Shown piece by piece: positions 1 through 8,588 of a stretch of DNA of 33,340 nt (its first letter is position 1; each line of letters opens with the position of its first letter). This DNA is from a virus. The position numbers and the translations under genes are program-made. The stretch lies in IMG/VR virus record IMGVR_UViG_3300031730_000017, positions 1 to 33,340 of that record; one strand, given 5' to 3'. The notes beneath the pieces are model-generated. The model was not told where the DNA came from. It saw nothing but the letters and a program-made list of their open reading frames with translations, and did no database searches.

Positions 1-1046
1 CGCTTACCACCGACCGTGACCTCTTTACCAACCGTATAGGCGCCTTCTTCCGGCTTTTCTTCCGGGCGCTTCGGAGCCTTAGCGCTAGCAGGTGTAAATC
101 CACGAAGACTTCGATTTTTCTGCGCGTAATCGTCAGCCTCGGCAAACGTAGACTGCGAACGGTTAGCGGCACGCTCAAGGATGCCGATGACAACCTCGTT
201 GGCCTTCGGATCAATACCGAAGCTCGGGGATGCCTGCTGCAAGATTTCGCGATCCTTATCGGACAAAGCGCCCTTCATCTGTTCGGCCATGTTCAAGAAC
301 AGCGGACGGGCGGCTACGTTGAAGGTCTGCATATCCGTACCAAGATCGGTTCCGAAATACTGCCCAGCCTGGGCAAGCAATTCCTGCGTTTTGCCGGTCT
401 TCGTGCCCTGCAGAACATTCTTGATGACCTTCAGGTTGTCGAGTGTGCTTGTGGCGGTCTGTGCCTGAGAGCGAAGGCTGTCATAGAACTCGGCATCTTT
501 CTTGTCCAACGCTTTTTCAAACCCAGTAGGCGGCGTGCCATCGGCATTGACTGTGACATTGGTACGTCCTGCGGCACGTTCCCTGACTTGCTGCTCAAGG
601 TAACGTTCGTCTGGGGTGGCAGTTCCTTTCTTTTTGTCGATCCAGAATCCATCCTTGAACTCGCGCCCTTCCAAAGCCTCTTTCTCAGCTGCGTTTCGTG
701 CATTAGCAGCAAAATCCTCTTTCTCGCGCGCACTTGCAGGAACCTGACCAACCGACTCGCCGAACTGGTTCAATTTGTCAATCATCAAAAGAGGCGGTCC
801 TTGTTCGGCACCTGACTGAAAGGCTCTGCGCTCTACAGGGGTTTGGGTTTGACGGTTGAATTGACGATCTTCCGCAGCGATGGCGCGCTTCTCTGCACGC
901 TCTTCAGCCGCAATAGCGCGTTTCTGCATAGCCTCTTCGTGAGCCAATGCCCTTTTCTCTTCCATGGACATGCCGAGCTTCTGAGCAAAAAGCTCTGAGA
1001 GCCTAGAGAATCCAGCGCCGATAGCGGCGTAAGCGTCAGCACCCAT
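1..1046 (-). CDS. Putative internal/ejection-type virion protein (3' end outside window)
   Basis: The frame stays open from an ATG at 1046 to the window edge (348 codons), so the C-terminus is missing. I do not recognise the family. The first 70 residues are an Ala/Glu/Arg-rich predicted coiled coil with a small tandem repeat (KRAIAAE at residues 42-48 and 53-59). The rest is helical, polar and soluble, with no signal peptide. It starts 1 base after the stop of the preceding gene, so it is probably translated with it. It is the last visible gene of a run that follows the tail-nozzle candidate, where short-tailed phages usually keep internal or ejection proteins. That role is inferred from position and composition. 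Confidence 0.75.
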   Translation of the reverse strand, partial: MGADAYAAIGAGFSRLSELFAQKLGMSMEEKRALAHEEAMQKRAIAAEERAEKRAIAAEDRQFNRQTQTPVERRAFQSGAEQGPPLLMIDKLNQFGESVGQVPASAREKEDFAANARNAAEKEALEGREFKDGFWIDKKKGTATPDERYLEQQVRERAAGRTNVTVNADGTPPTGFEKALDKKDAEFYDSLRSQAQTATSTLDNLKVIKNVLQGTKTGKTQELLAQAGQYFGTDLGTDMQTFNVAARPLFLNMAEQMKGALSDKDREILQQASPSFGIDPKANEVVIGILERAANRSQSTFAEADDYAQKNRSLRGFTPASAKAPKRPEEKPEEGAYTVGKEVTVGGK

Positions 1047-1047
1047 A

Positions 1048-1578
1048 TTAGCCTCGTGCGAGTAGTGGCGGGCGTTCTTGCATTGGCGGCTGCTCAGGCG
1101 GGGCACCCTCTTGCGGTTGTCCGCCTTCCATCTGCGCCTTCAACTGTTGACCACGTTCGCCCAACATTTTTCGAATCTGTTCCTTGACCGCATCCATCAT
1201 GCCGATAATGTCGAATTGGCCTTGTAAAAGGTCGTCAAGCTCATTGGCAATCTCGTCAATCGCGCCACCTTCGGCGAACCACACGACCGGATTGATTTCG
1301 AGTCCTGCGTCTTGAGCGTCAGTCATCACGGCTTCGATCATCTGCGTGAAGAACATCGCAAGCTGCTGCTCTGGATTCTTCCCGCTCAATAGCTTTACCA
1401 GAACTTCAGTTCCATCCTGCCCGCCTTCTGGACTCTGGATAAATTCCATCGCGCGAGCAACGGCGATATCAATGTCCTTTTCGTCTTCCTCTGAAAGCTG
1501 GTTGACTTCCATTTCAGGTTCTTGTGGTTGTCCCTGCGGCGCGCCCATCGGCGGCATCTGCTGCATCGGTACGCTCAT
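1048..1578 (-). CDS. Hypothetical virion-associated protein, Pro/Gln/Met-rich ends
   Basis: 176 residues from an ATG that overlaps the previous stop by 4 bases. Residues 1-24 and 150-176 are rich in Pro, Gln and Met and look disordered. The middle (30-145) is acidic and helical, with FAEGGAIDEIANELDD at 101-116. The C-terminus carries an RPPLL motif (169-173) that recurs in neighbouring genes. I recognise no enzymatic motif. It sits among the internal-protein candidates after the tail nozzle, so a structural or assembly role is likely but not shown. Confidence 0.75.
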   Translation of the reverse strand: MSVPMQQMPPMGAPQGQPQEPEMEVNQLSEEDEKDIDIAVARAMEFIQSPEGGQDGTEVLVKLLSGKNPEQQLAMFFTQMIEAVMTDAQDAGLEINPVVWFAEGGAIDEIANELDDLLQGQFDIIGMMDAVKEQIRKMLGERGQQLKAQMEGGQPQEGAPPEQPPMQERPPLLARG

Positions 1579-1910
1579 TTCTTCACCGGGTCTTTGACGA
1601 TAGGTGGAAGGGTGGGTTTGGCAACAAGCAATGGCGGTCGCTCATAGACCTCGGGGATTGGAATCTGACTGAACTTGTCGAGTGTCCCCGTACGTGCGTC
1701 ACGCTTACGCTGTTTCGCAAGTTGGACGTTGTAGTCATTCAAATCCGACTCGAAAAGAGTAGACCGGCGACCTTCGTCTGCCTGGATTCTCGCTATCTCT
1801 TTGTCAGCCGCGATCTGATCCTTTGTGTTTCCTCGGCTAGACCGACTAGACGCATACGCGCCTACAGCCGCAGTACCTACGGAAACCGCTGCAATTGCCC
1901 AAAATTCCAT
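1575..1910 (-). CDS. Small membrane-anchored virion-associated protein
   Basis: 111 residues. Residues 4-20 are hydrophobic with small side chains (Ala, Val, Gly) and form a likely membrane segment or signal anchor, followed by a basic Ser/Arg patch (21-30). A charged helical stretch (30-75) and a Pro-rich tail follow, with RPPLL at 91-95. The start overlaps the upstream stop by 1 base (TAATG), and the end overlaps the next gene by 4. A membrane segment in the internal-protein cluster would suit a DNA-ejection or channel component, but this is inference. Confidence 0.7.
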   Translation of the reverse strand: MEFWAIAAVSVGTAAVGAYASSRSSRGNTKDQIAADKEIARIQADEGRRSTLFESDLNDYNVQLAKQRKRDARTGTLDKFSQIPIPEVYERPPLLVAKPTLPPIVKDPVKK

Positions 1911-2116
1911 TACTTAGCCTCCATAGGGGTGTAGCCAAACGAAACCATCAATTTGCACGCTTCTAGCTGGTCTTCTCGCGTGGCAGCGTTCTCATTCATC
2001 AATGCGGTGTTGTCGTCATGGTTGAGGAAAAAGGTAATGCCACTGGAAAGGCAAACACGGTTCCCTTCCATGACTTCTTGTCTGTCGTCACATTCCAACC
2101 AGTGAAGAATCTTCAT
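1910..2116 (-). CDS. Small hypothetical protein
   Basis: 68 residues, ATG start overlapping the upstream oxygenase-like gene by 4 bases (ATGA). It is soluble and mildly acidic, with two cysteines near the N-terminus (9 and 22) and one later. No known domain is visible. Tight coupling on both sides supports a real gene in the tail/internal-protein operon. The function is unknown. Confidence 0.65.
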   Translation of the reverse strand: MKILHWLECDDRQEVMEGNRVCLSSGITFFLNHDDNTALMNENAATREDQLEACKLMVSFGYTPMEAK

Positions 2117-2712
2117 AGTTTGTCGAAAAACACAGTGCAGACGATACGCGGTTTTTCACCTAGCGCAATAGGCATGTCTTTTGGCCAGCGAGAGTGGAAA
2201 CGATTGGTTTCAAAGATCACAGCTCGATTCTCTACTGACTCTACAAGCTCTGTCATTTCCCATTCGTCTTCGTTCTGGATCGCTTCATTGAAATAGGAGA
2301 ATCGACGCCATCTTGCGACAATGGCAGCGTCAGAACACAACTCTTCAGAGTCCAATACCGTTTTCGTATCCGGTAATTCAAGTCTATCTAACCCAGTTTC
2401 CTTGTGTCTCCAAAACGCAGTCCCAGATGGACAATCCGGAGCCTGTAGACAAAGAACCATTCCCAAAGCTGTACCGTAGTTGTCGGTATGGATGTAGTGA
2501 GTCAGTGGGGTATCGGAACGCGCCATCCTCAGATGGTTCGCCTTGATCTTGACCGGCCCTAACCGTCTCTCAATCAGAGCCTTCACCGGTAACGTAACCT
2601 GCCCCACTCCGGTGTAGTGCTTCCCTTCCATTTCGTAATCGCCGTACTCAACGTCAGCGATAAACGACTTCACTAAATCGAAGTCGGGAAGGAAGTCATC
2701 AATGACGATCAT
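2113..2712 (-). CDS. Putative 2OG-Fe(II) oxygenase-superfamily protein
   Basis: 199 residues. It has the spaced metal and cosubstrate residues expected of a double-stranded beta-helix dioxygenase: H75-T-D77, a distal H173 in a segment reading VIFETNRFHSRWP, and R189 in RIVCTVFFD, which is the usual place for the 2-oxoglutarate-binding Arg. The N-terminus (VIDDFLPDFDLVKSFI) resembles the opening of prolyl-hydroxylase-like proteins. If active it would hydroxylate a protein or small molecule using Fe(II), O2 and 2-oxoglutarate. The substrate is unknown. It is embedded among virion genes with 4-base overlaps on both sides, so it is expressed late. The family call rests on motif reading only. Confidence 0.65.
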   Translation of the reverse strand: MIVIDDFLPDFDLVKSFIADVEYGDYEMEGKHYTGVGQVTLPVKALIERRLGPVKIKANHLRMARSDTPLTHYIHTDNYGTALGMVLCLQAPDCPSGTAFWRHKETGLDRLELPDTKTVLDSEELCSDAAIVARWRRFSYFNEAIQNEDEWEMTELVESVENRAVIFETNRFHSRWPKDMPIALGEKPRIVCTVFFDKL

Positions 2713-3551
2713 GGACCGTTAGGGACCGGCTGAGTAGAACCACCACCACGAGGCGCGCGCGACTGGTCAAAGAGACGACGGAACAGTTCAATAGCCCCTG
2801 ACTGGGAATATTCGTCCCAGGTTTCAGGATCGTCAAGAAAACGACTGTACGTCTCGCCGGCTACGGTGCGCATCAAGTCAGCGTCTCTGGCCTGCTGGTC
2901 ATAACCATACTGATCTTCATTCAATCGACGCTGATACCCGAACTGAGTTTCATCCCGTCCAGTGTTGTAGTCGCGTTCCCTCTGTGACTCGCCAGCCCGG
3001 TATTCTCGGTCACTCAGGGTCAAGTCGCGTTCTTGGGTCATGCGGTCACGATCCAGAACATTCCTTTCGCGTGCGGCCTCGAAATCCCTGTCGGCACCGT
3101 ACATAGAAGCGCCTGCCCCGATGTCGGCAGACTGAATCTGCGCCGCGTTACCTTCTGCGCTCATCCGCTGTTGACGAAGAGAATCGAGGTTCTGTCCTGC
3201 TGCGGTTCCGTAGGCTCCGGCCTGCTGCATAGCCACCTGTCCGGCAGCGTCAAGCCAAGCCTGTTCACCACCCGCAGCTGCAAGGTTTGAATTGATCCCA
3301 CCTCGGGAAGCTCCGGCCATGACACCACGCTGACGGGCTTGCTGAAGGATTCGGTTATCCCCACGGCCAAGCTCTTCCATGTGAGTCCCGGCAAGTTCAT
3401 TCCCTTGAACCTGACGTGTGTAACCTTCCCCGCTGCTGGTCATCCCAGGAGGCAATGGCCCGCCCTGCGCTCCGGTTCCCGGCGTCCCCGTAGAACGACT
3501 AAGCAGCGGCCTACGTGGATCGACAATCCAATTCTGATTAGGTGCCGGCAT
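2709..3551 (-). CDS. Putative internal virion protein, Ala/Gln/Arg-rich coiled coil
   Basis: 280 residues. After a Gly/Pro-rich N-terminus with RRPLL at 13-17, residues 60-140 contain the pattern RGGINSNLAAAGGEQAWL followed by Ala/Gln-rich helix. That pattern is common in minor structural proteins next to podovirus tail genes. Residues 150-215 are a very Arg/Asp/Glu/Gln-rich coiled coil, and the C-terminus is Gly/Pro-rich. The ATG lies inside the end of the nozzle gene (14-base overlap), and the stop overlaps the oxygenase start. No enzyme motif is visible. A role inside the capsid or during ejection is inferred from composition and place. Confidence 0.7.
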   Translation of the reverse strand: MPAPNQNWIVDPRRPLLSRSTGTPGTGAQGGPLPPGMTSSGEGYTRQVQGNELAGTHMEELGRGDNRILQQARQRGVMAGASRGGINSNLAAAGGEQAWLDAAGQVAMQQAGAYGTAAGQNLDSLRQQRMSAEGNAAQIQSADIGAGASMYGADRDFEAARERNVLDRDRMTQERDLTLSDREYRAGESQRERDYNTGRDETQFGYQRRLNEDQYGYDQQARDADLMRTVAGETYSRFLDDPETWDEYSQSGAIELFRRLFDQSRAPRGGGSTQPVPNGP

Positions 3552-6500
3552 TTGATGGCCTCGTCTTGAGTGGTTCGCTGATGAGAATTATAGACTGGAT
3601 CGTGAAGGGACGGAATTTATACGGACTGGTTTGTGTAGTGGTAGCGCCGTATACGGAATCGCCATTAGAGACGAACTGAATCGTTAGGGCATAGCCATCG
3701 GAACCGATTGAAGTTCTGACCTTCTCGACCTTTGAGAAAGGCTTGAGATCGAAAGCCAAAGAGCCTGCGCCAGAGGTTGACCCGCCATTAACGTTTTGCG
3801 GCGTTCCTGTCCCGACCTCTTCAAAGTTCACGGCGAATCGTGCGCCGAATGGAGCGAATCCGTAGCACTGTCCATGCACCAACATCTTGTCGTAGTGCTT
3901 GACTTCCCATTCTCTTCCGGCTGCGCCGCCGTTGATTTCAAACGATGCGTTAATTGGCAGCTTCCTATCCCAAGTCGTCCCTACATCACCTTGGTAAAGA
4001 AAACTCGGGGCGTAAACGTTCGCGTGAATCGTGATGTCCGTATCGTCTTCGTATTCCGCCTTTAGGTCATTCGAGAAAGCGCCGTATTCAGCCATTCCAT
4101 AAGGCGCAAGGAATAGCATATCTTTCCCGCCTGAAGTCACTCCGGTAAAAGTACACGCAGGAACAAAAGGAAGGTACTGAGTCGTGAACTGGGGATTGTC
4201 GTACCCATTGCCGACCATCGTCATAGTCAAGCAATACCGGTCCCTAAAAAACACTCGATACTGGTTTTTGTTCCTAATAACCTGAGCACCGATAGGCCCT
4301 GTGTTCGACAGCATCGTAGACCCAGCCTGCTGAAGCCTTGGAAGTAACCATGGTGAAACGGGGTCGCTTAGACGGCCACGAGCGAAGTCTCCGAAAGCGT
4401 CCGTAGCCGCGACCGTCCCTATTCCCCTGTAGTCACAGAACACAGGTTGCCCGACATTTTTCAATGTGTACTCAATGATTCCAGATTCGCTTGAAATAAC
4501 GTCATCGACCAAAGCGCCGCCAGAACCAACAATCTGCCGGATAGAGTTACGGCACATCACGCCCATGGACTGCTTTGAAAGACCGATGTAACCGTAGACT
4601 GAATCCCCGTGCAGGACCTGCTGAGCACCGCCCGCGAATGTCGGATACGTGCTTGTGTCATCGCTGATAGGGCTAGAGCCGCCAAGCGTCCCACCCACGA
4701 CACCAGCTGTAGATTCCGGATATCCCAAATCGGAGGCTATGGTAACGCCCTGGATGTAGCCCCAGAACGCTTGGTCAAGATGCTTCACCACATGCCGAGG
4801 CTTGTCCTGATTCGCCTCTACGCCGGTCCTGACGCGGATGTAATACGTCCCGTCAAACGTTCCGCCGAAGTCTGCGCCAGAAGCCATCAAGACCTGTTCA
4901 AGTCCTACTGACCCGAAGAAATTCACTTGATCCGTGATATCCCACTGAGCAGCATTCGTTTCCTGCGCGTTTGAAGACGCCAGATAAACTCGCTCGCATG
5001 CAGACGCTGCGGTTGCATAGGTCGTCCCGCTTGCGCCAGCGCTGTTGCGAATAATCTGCCCGGCCTTAATGGCGGATGGCGCCGATACTTCGTACAAGGT
5101 CAGCGTTCCTTGTGCGTCATTCGTAGTCCAGTCGCCCTTTTCCTTGTGATACCAGATTACCCTTGCTGTCGAGAAGTTCCGGAAGGCAACGATAGTCCCA
5201 GTTGCTGGTGTTGTTGCCGATCCTGCAAACGTGTAGGTGAACGTAGTAAGGCCCGTCACCGTAATGGTGTAGGTGCCGTTGTACTCAGCCTGATTCGCGC
5301 CAGAAATAGTAACCGACTGCCCTGTAGTGAACCCATGGGCTGCGGTTGTGGTGACTGTTGCGGTTGTCGTTACGCTGGTAACCGATGTAATCGCAGTTGT
5401 TGCCGTATCACCGAAGTACACAAGAGAAGACCGGTCTTTGTAGGTGATCCGAACGCGAACAGAGTCAATCTGCCTGTCGTTTCCGCCCGAACCATTAACT
5501 GCTTCTGCGGAAATGCTCATGCCAAAACTTGAGCTGTTCACTACCTCGGCAGAAAGGCTCGTATTCCAAAGGTCAGATGCCCCGCCATAAGAAGCGGTGG
5601 CGGTTACAGTTGGCCACAACTCGTTTTTCTTTTTGTCCTGCGACTGCCCAGGAACACCCACCAATCGGACTTCTCTGTCTCTAGCCGAAATAAACCCGGT
5701 TGCCTGTTTTCTCCGGCCCACTTCTACCTCTATCCCGAGGATCACCGCTGTACTCGGTAGGTTGAAACCTGCGTTGGTACACACGAGCGGCGGGCGCACA
5801 ACGCCATCGTTAGACTGGCTTGCGAATGTTCCAGCAGACCCGTCAATAGCATTGCTACTGTTCGTCCATCCTGAAGCCGTCCCAAACGTCACCCAGTCCG
5901 TAGTGGTTACAGTCGCTTCAAGCGATGAATCCCTGTTAGACCTGTTGAGAACGGTAGGGAAAGCATCGCCAGATGAAAATCGAACTTCGTACCCAAGATC
6001 AACGCGAGTCCAGATATCCCCATCCGTAACGTCCGTCTGCTCACCTTGCTTCATCATGATGGCGTTGCTTGACCTAACCACAGCACCCATCAGCAAAGGA
6101 TTCCCGGCTCCGGTCGTCAGATTCTGAGTATCGGTCGGTCTTATGATAGAACTGTAGCTATCGGTGCCAATCAGCTGTATCAACTGAATCCTTCCGACAG
6201 CGGTCCCAGCGCTCCAATCCCCAGAATCTGTGAACACCTTGTCTACGGTATAGCCAAGCAACCCACCGGCAGGGTAGGTTCCTGAGTAAGCGACTAGCAG
6301 CGTGTCCCCTTCTGCTGGCTCTACAGCCCCTAAAGTGAAAGCGCGCGTTTCAATATCCATAATTGCGTAAGCGCGATCACGAAACAGAAACCCGCCTTTA
6401 ACGCTTCCCAATGGATTAGACGGAAGCGGCCATCCGTGGGTATTTTCATCAGCGCTCAAGTCGAAAGCCGCGATCAACTGAGAAATACTGTCAACCGTAT

Positions 6501-7041
6501 TGGTGTAAGAGCCAAACGCGTAAGGCGCAAGGTCAGCAACAATCTTACTGGCAAGCCAAGGAACAGTTGACACCATTGCAAAACCGCCAGAGCCGTTCGT
6601 GATGAAGTCTTGGCTTGCCGGGAGTCTTCCTTGAATGTTGCAGAGGGCGATAAGCATCAATTCTGCCCCGGTCGTGCGCAAAAAACACACAACGCCCGTG
6701 CCGTCTACGTTCGCAAGCTCTCCTGTTGAGTAATTGAAGTTTCCTCCGGAACCCCAGCTGACAATAGTCCCCTCTGTAAACGTGCTGGGATTAACCACGT
6801 CAACAAGATTGCTGCTCAAATCGAGCGGATCGAAGCTCGCGCCAAAACCGTAAGAGTGCAATACATACGGGTCTACCACATCGTTCTGCACCCCGCCGGA
6901 AAACGCATTAATCCCCTGAATCTTCGTCAGCCCTCGAATGTTCGATATCTCGAAATTTTCGCAGGCCGATAGGGAGCCGGGATCAGCTTCTTGCTTTGAG
7001 CGAACAAGGTCAAGCCCGGTGAGGATGATGCTTTGAGGCAT
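3538..7041 (-). CDS. Large tail protein, candidate tail nozzle/tubular protein with FCCH-like insert
   Basis: 1167 residues from an ATG that overlaps the adaptor stop by one base (TAATG). The N-terminus (TGLDLVRSKQEADPGSLSAC, then ENFEISNIRGLTKIQGI) follows the pattern seen at the start of P22 gp10/T7 gp12-like nozzle proteins, where a short hairpin and a 'gene-product-list' loop precede beta-propeller-like repeats. Residues of about 548-618 form a Thr/Gly/Val-rich module (AAHGFTTGQSVTISGA, EYNGTYTIT, FTYTFAG) like the FCCH-type beta domain found inserted in many phage tail proteins. The remainder is beta-rich, without coiled coil or lyase motifs. It sits directly after the adaptor candidate, which supports a nozzle or central tail role. 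A receptor-binding function is also possible. Confidence 0.7.
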   Translation of the reverse strand: MPQSIILTGLDLVRSKQEADPGSLSACENFEISNIRGLTKIQGINAFSGGVQNDVVDPYVLHSYGFGASFDPLDLSSNLVDVVNPSTFTEGTIVSWGSGGNFNYSTGELANVDGTGVVCFLRTTGAELMLIALCNIQGRLPASQDFITNGSGGFAMVSTVPWLASKIVADLAPYAFGSYTNTVDSISQLIAAFDLSADENTHGWPLPSNPLGSVKGGFLFRDRAYAIMDIETRAFTLGAVEPAEGDTLLVAYSGTYPAGGLLGYTVDKVFTDSGDWSAGTAVGRIQLIQLIGTDSYSSIIRPTDTQNLTTGAGNPLLMGAVVRSSNAIMMKQGEQTDVTDGDIWTRVDLGYEVRFSSGDAFPTVLNRSNRDSSLEATVTTTDWVTFGTASGWTNSSNAIDGSAGTFASQSNDGVVRPPLVCTNAGFNLPSTAVILGIEVEVGRRKQATGFISARDREVRLVGVPGQSQDKKKNELWPTVTATASYGGASDLWNTSLSAEVVNSSSFGMSISAEAVNGSGGNDRQIDSVRVRITYKDRSSLVYFGDTATTAITSVTSVTTTATVTTTAAHGFTTGQSVTISGANQAEYNGTYTITVTGLTTFTYTFAGSATTPATGTIVAFRNFSTARVIWYHKEKGDWTTNDAQGTLTLYEVSAPSAIKAGQIIRNSAGASGTTYATAASACERVYLASSNAQETNAAQWDITDQVNFFGSVGLEQVLMASGADFGGTFDGTYYIRVRTGVEANQDKPRHVVKHLDQAFWGYIQGVTIASDLGYPESTAGVVGGTLGGSSPISDDTSTYPTFAGGAQQVLHGDSVYGYIGLSKQSMGVMCRNSIRQIVGSGGALVDDVISSESGIIEYTLKNVGQPVFCDYRGIGTVAATDAFGDFARGRLSDPVSPWLLPRLQQAGSTMLSNTGPIGAQVIRNKNQYRVFFRDRYCLTMTMVGNGYDNPQFTTQYLPFVPACTFTGVTSGGKDMLFLAPYGMAEYGAFSNDLKAEYEDDTDITIHANVYAPSFLYQGDVGTTWDRKLPINASFEINGGAAGREWEVKHYDKMLVHGQCYGFAPFGARFAVNFEEVGTGTPQNVNGGSTSGAGSLAFDLKPFSKVEKVRTSIGSDGYALTIQFVSNGDSVYGATTTQTSPYKFRPFTIQSIILISEPLKTRPSNAGT

Positions 7042-7766
7042 TAGATGGTTCCGTGCATGATGATCGGGTTAAGCTGCTCTGCGCACAACTGCCGGTAGAG
7101 AGTGGTCAGGGGAGAGCTTGGAACACTCCAATCGTCCAGGCCATTTCCGAGCCATCTGAGAACGCGATTAGACTCATTGCTCCGGCCGTAGTAGCACAGA
7201 GCGAGATAGACGATCAATTGATGATATTTCACGGGCAGCGAAGGGACCGTAGCGTCTGCTGCAAACGTTTGTGGTGTCTTGCGATATTCGTACTTCACAC
7301 CGTAGGCAACGTCAGCCTTCGGAAACACCTTCAAAGTCCCGTCAGGCGCCCGAGAGCAAAACTGCGGCCGGCCCGATGTGTTTGCAAACTTCCCACTGTC
7401 GTAAAATCCGTGAAACTCAGCCCATGGCAAAAGCTCCACTTCCTGGCAGTCTGTCGTCCCTATGCTGCTCTTGTAGAACAGCACAAACGGGCACCGATGC
7501 CCGAAGTAGGGACGAAGTTCCTCATAGTCCGACGAAGCGCCAGTTAGCGTTACAGTCACAGCGCCAAGGGCGAGCGTGTCGTTAGACGTAGACTCTGCCA
7601 GCATGAAACGCCACGTTCTCTGCGCCTCCTGAATCTCAAGCCAAGCCTGATCTATCCAGTTCACGTAACGCAAAAGCTCCCCGGTTTGCCCGATAGTGGT
7701 CGTCGGCACAGTGGTTTCACCACCGATTTCCTGATTGAGCCGCTGCGTTAACGTGAGGCGGTTCAC
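7041..7766 (-). CDS. Putative head-tail adaptor (connector) protein
   Basis: 241 residues from a GTG whose codon overlaps the preceding TGA (GTGA). The N-terminal segment TTTIGQTGELLRYVNWIDQA, followed by W-L-E-I-Q and WRFML, is the recognisable pattern of a widespread phage structural family that lies between capsid and tail genes and is thought to form the ring below the portal. A second conserved-looking stretch runs from YEYRKTPQTF to LPVKYHQLIVYLALCYYGR. Its place immediately before the nozzle candidate fits an adaptor. The family resemblance is from memory of the pattern, so the exact name is tentative. Confidence 0.7.
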   Translation of the reverse strand: MNRLTLTQRLNQEIGGETTVPTTTIGQTGELLRYVNWIDQAWLEIQEAQRTWRFMLAESTSNDTLALGAVTVTLTGASSDYEELRPYFGHRCPFVLFYKSSIGTTDCQEVELLPWAEFHGFYDSGKFANTSGRPQFCSRAPDGTLKVFPKADVAYGVKYEYRKTPQTFAADATVPSLPVKYHQLIVYLALCYYGRSNESNRVLRWLGNGLDDWSVPSSPLTTLYRQLCAEQLNPIIMHGTI

Positions 7767-8530
7767 GCGGCGATAACCTCTGGCATAACGTCAGGATAGC
7801 CGTAGACAAAGGTGCTGATGTTCGCGGAAAGCTCTTCAGCAGTGAGCGGCGTGGTTTTCTTGTTTTCCGGGTTGCGCGTGTGCGTGTCGATCCCGAGCTT
7901 ATTGGCAATCACCTGAAGCTCTCGAATGTTCTTGATCGCAGCGAACCAGTTCGGGCCTTTCTTCTGATACCACTCAAGCAACGAAGAGGGCAAATCCTCG
8001 GTCCCTGGCTCTACCATGATGACTTCCACGGTATACACAGGCTCAGCAGGCGTCCATTCCGTCACAACGTCGTTACCGATGGTTTCTTGATAGTGGCGGT
8101 GAAGCTCAATCTCGCGCAGCCGGGTAAGAATCGGCGCAGGAATGACTTGAACCGTGTTGTAACGGATCGGATAGCCCTTCACAGTCCCACCGTAGGAGCC
8201 ATTCGCGAAGATATGCGTTCCAACATCCTTGTCATGGGCACTCACAGGGCGGTTTACACGCACACGGAAACGCTTGCCGCCCCAGATTCCCTCTGGATCT
8301 AGATTGATGTCAGGAGTGACCTTGCTGGTCGGCTTAATCGCAGCCATGACCGAAGCTACTGGATTGGAAACGTCCATGCTCAAGCCAAGCGCCTTGCAGA
8401 GAATCTTCTGCAGCGCAGGCTCGCCGTGTGCGGGCTGGTACTTCTCGCCCAAGATTTTGCAGTATTCGCGCAATTCCTCTTTCGTGGAGTTGCGGAACAT
8501 GGTCTCTTTGGCTTTGTCAATCGAAATCAT
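7763..8530 (-). CDS. Hypothetical virion-module protein between decoration and adaptor genes
   Basis: 255 residues, ATG preceded by a clear GGAG at 6 bases' distance. The N-terminal 60 residues are helical and charged (MFRNSTKEELREYCKILG). The middle (80-165) is beta-rich with FRVRVNRP and PIRYNTVQVIPAPILTRLREI. The C-terminus contains helical segments with no catalytic motif. It follows the terminator-like hairpin and leads the adaptor-nozzle group. A head-completion or minor capsid role is possible. I do not recognise the family. Confidence 0.7.
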   Translation of the reverse strand: MISIDKAKETMFRNSTKEELREYCKILGEKYQPAHGEPALQKILCKALGLSMDVSNPVASVMAAIKPTSKVTPDINLDPEGIWGGKRFRVRVNRPVSAHDKDVGTHIFANGSYGGTVKGYPIRYNTVQVIPAPILTRLREIELHRHYQETIGNDVVTEWTPAEPVYTVEVIMVEPGTEDLPSSLLEWYQKKGPNWFAAIKNIRELQVIANKLGIDTHTRNPENKKTTPLTAEELSANISTFVYGYPDVMPEVIAA

Positions 8531-8543
8531 AAATTCTCCAATG

Positions 8544-8569
8544 AAAAGGGGCGACCGAAGCCGCCCCTT
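8544..8569 (-). terminator. Strong hairpin with UUCG tetraloop and short T-run
   Basis: On the minus strand AAGGGGCG and CGCCCCTT flank G-C-TTCG-G-T, giving an 8-bp perfect stem extended by G-U and C-G pairs around a cUUCGg tetraloop, followed directly by TTTTC. It lies in the only non-coding gap (8531-8588) between the decoration candidate and the next gene. A smaller CCC-GAAA-GGG hairpin precedes it. It is probably a partial intrinsic terminator or a transcript-stabilising structure that sets head-protein mRNA levels apart from tail genes. Confidence 0.7.
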
Positions 8570-8588
8570 ATGTGATGCCCTTTCGGGA

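Noticed and set aside
431-751. Minus-strand open frame of 106 codons
   Set aside because: It lies in a different frame inside the long gene that runs through the left edge. Its translation is low-complexity and Arg/Ser-rich, and it has no ribosome-binding site.
5190-5400. Possible separate gene in the Thr/Val-rich segment
   Set aside because: It is an in-frame FCCH-like domain of the 1167-residue tail protein, not a separate gene.
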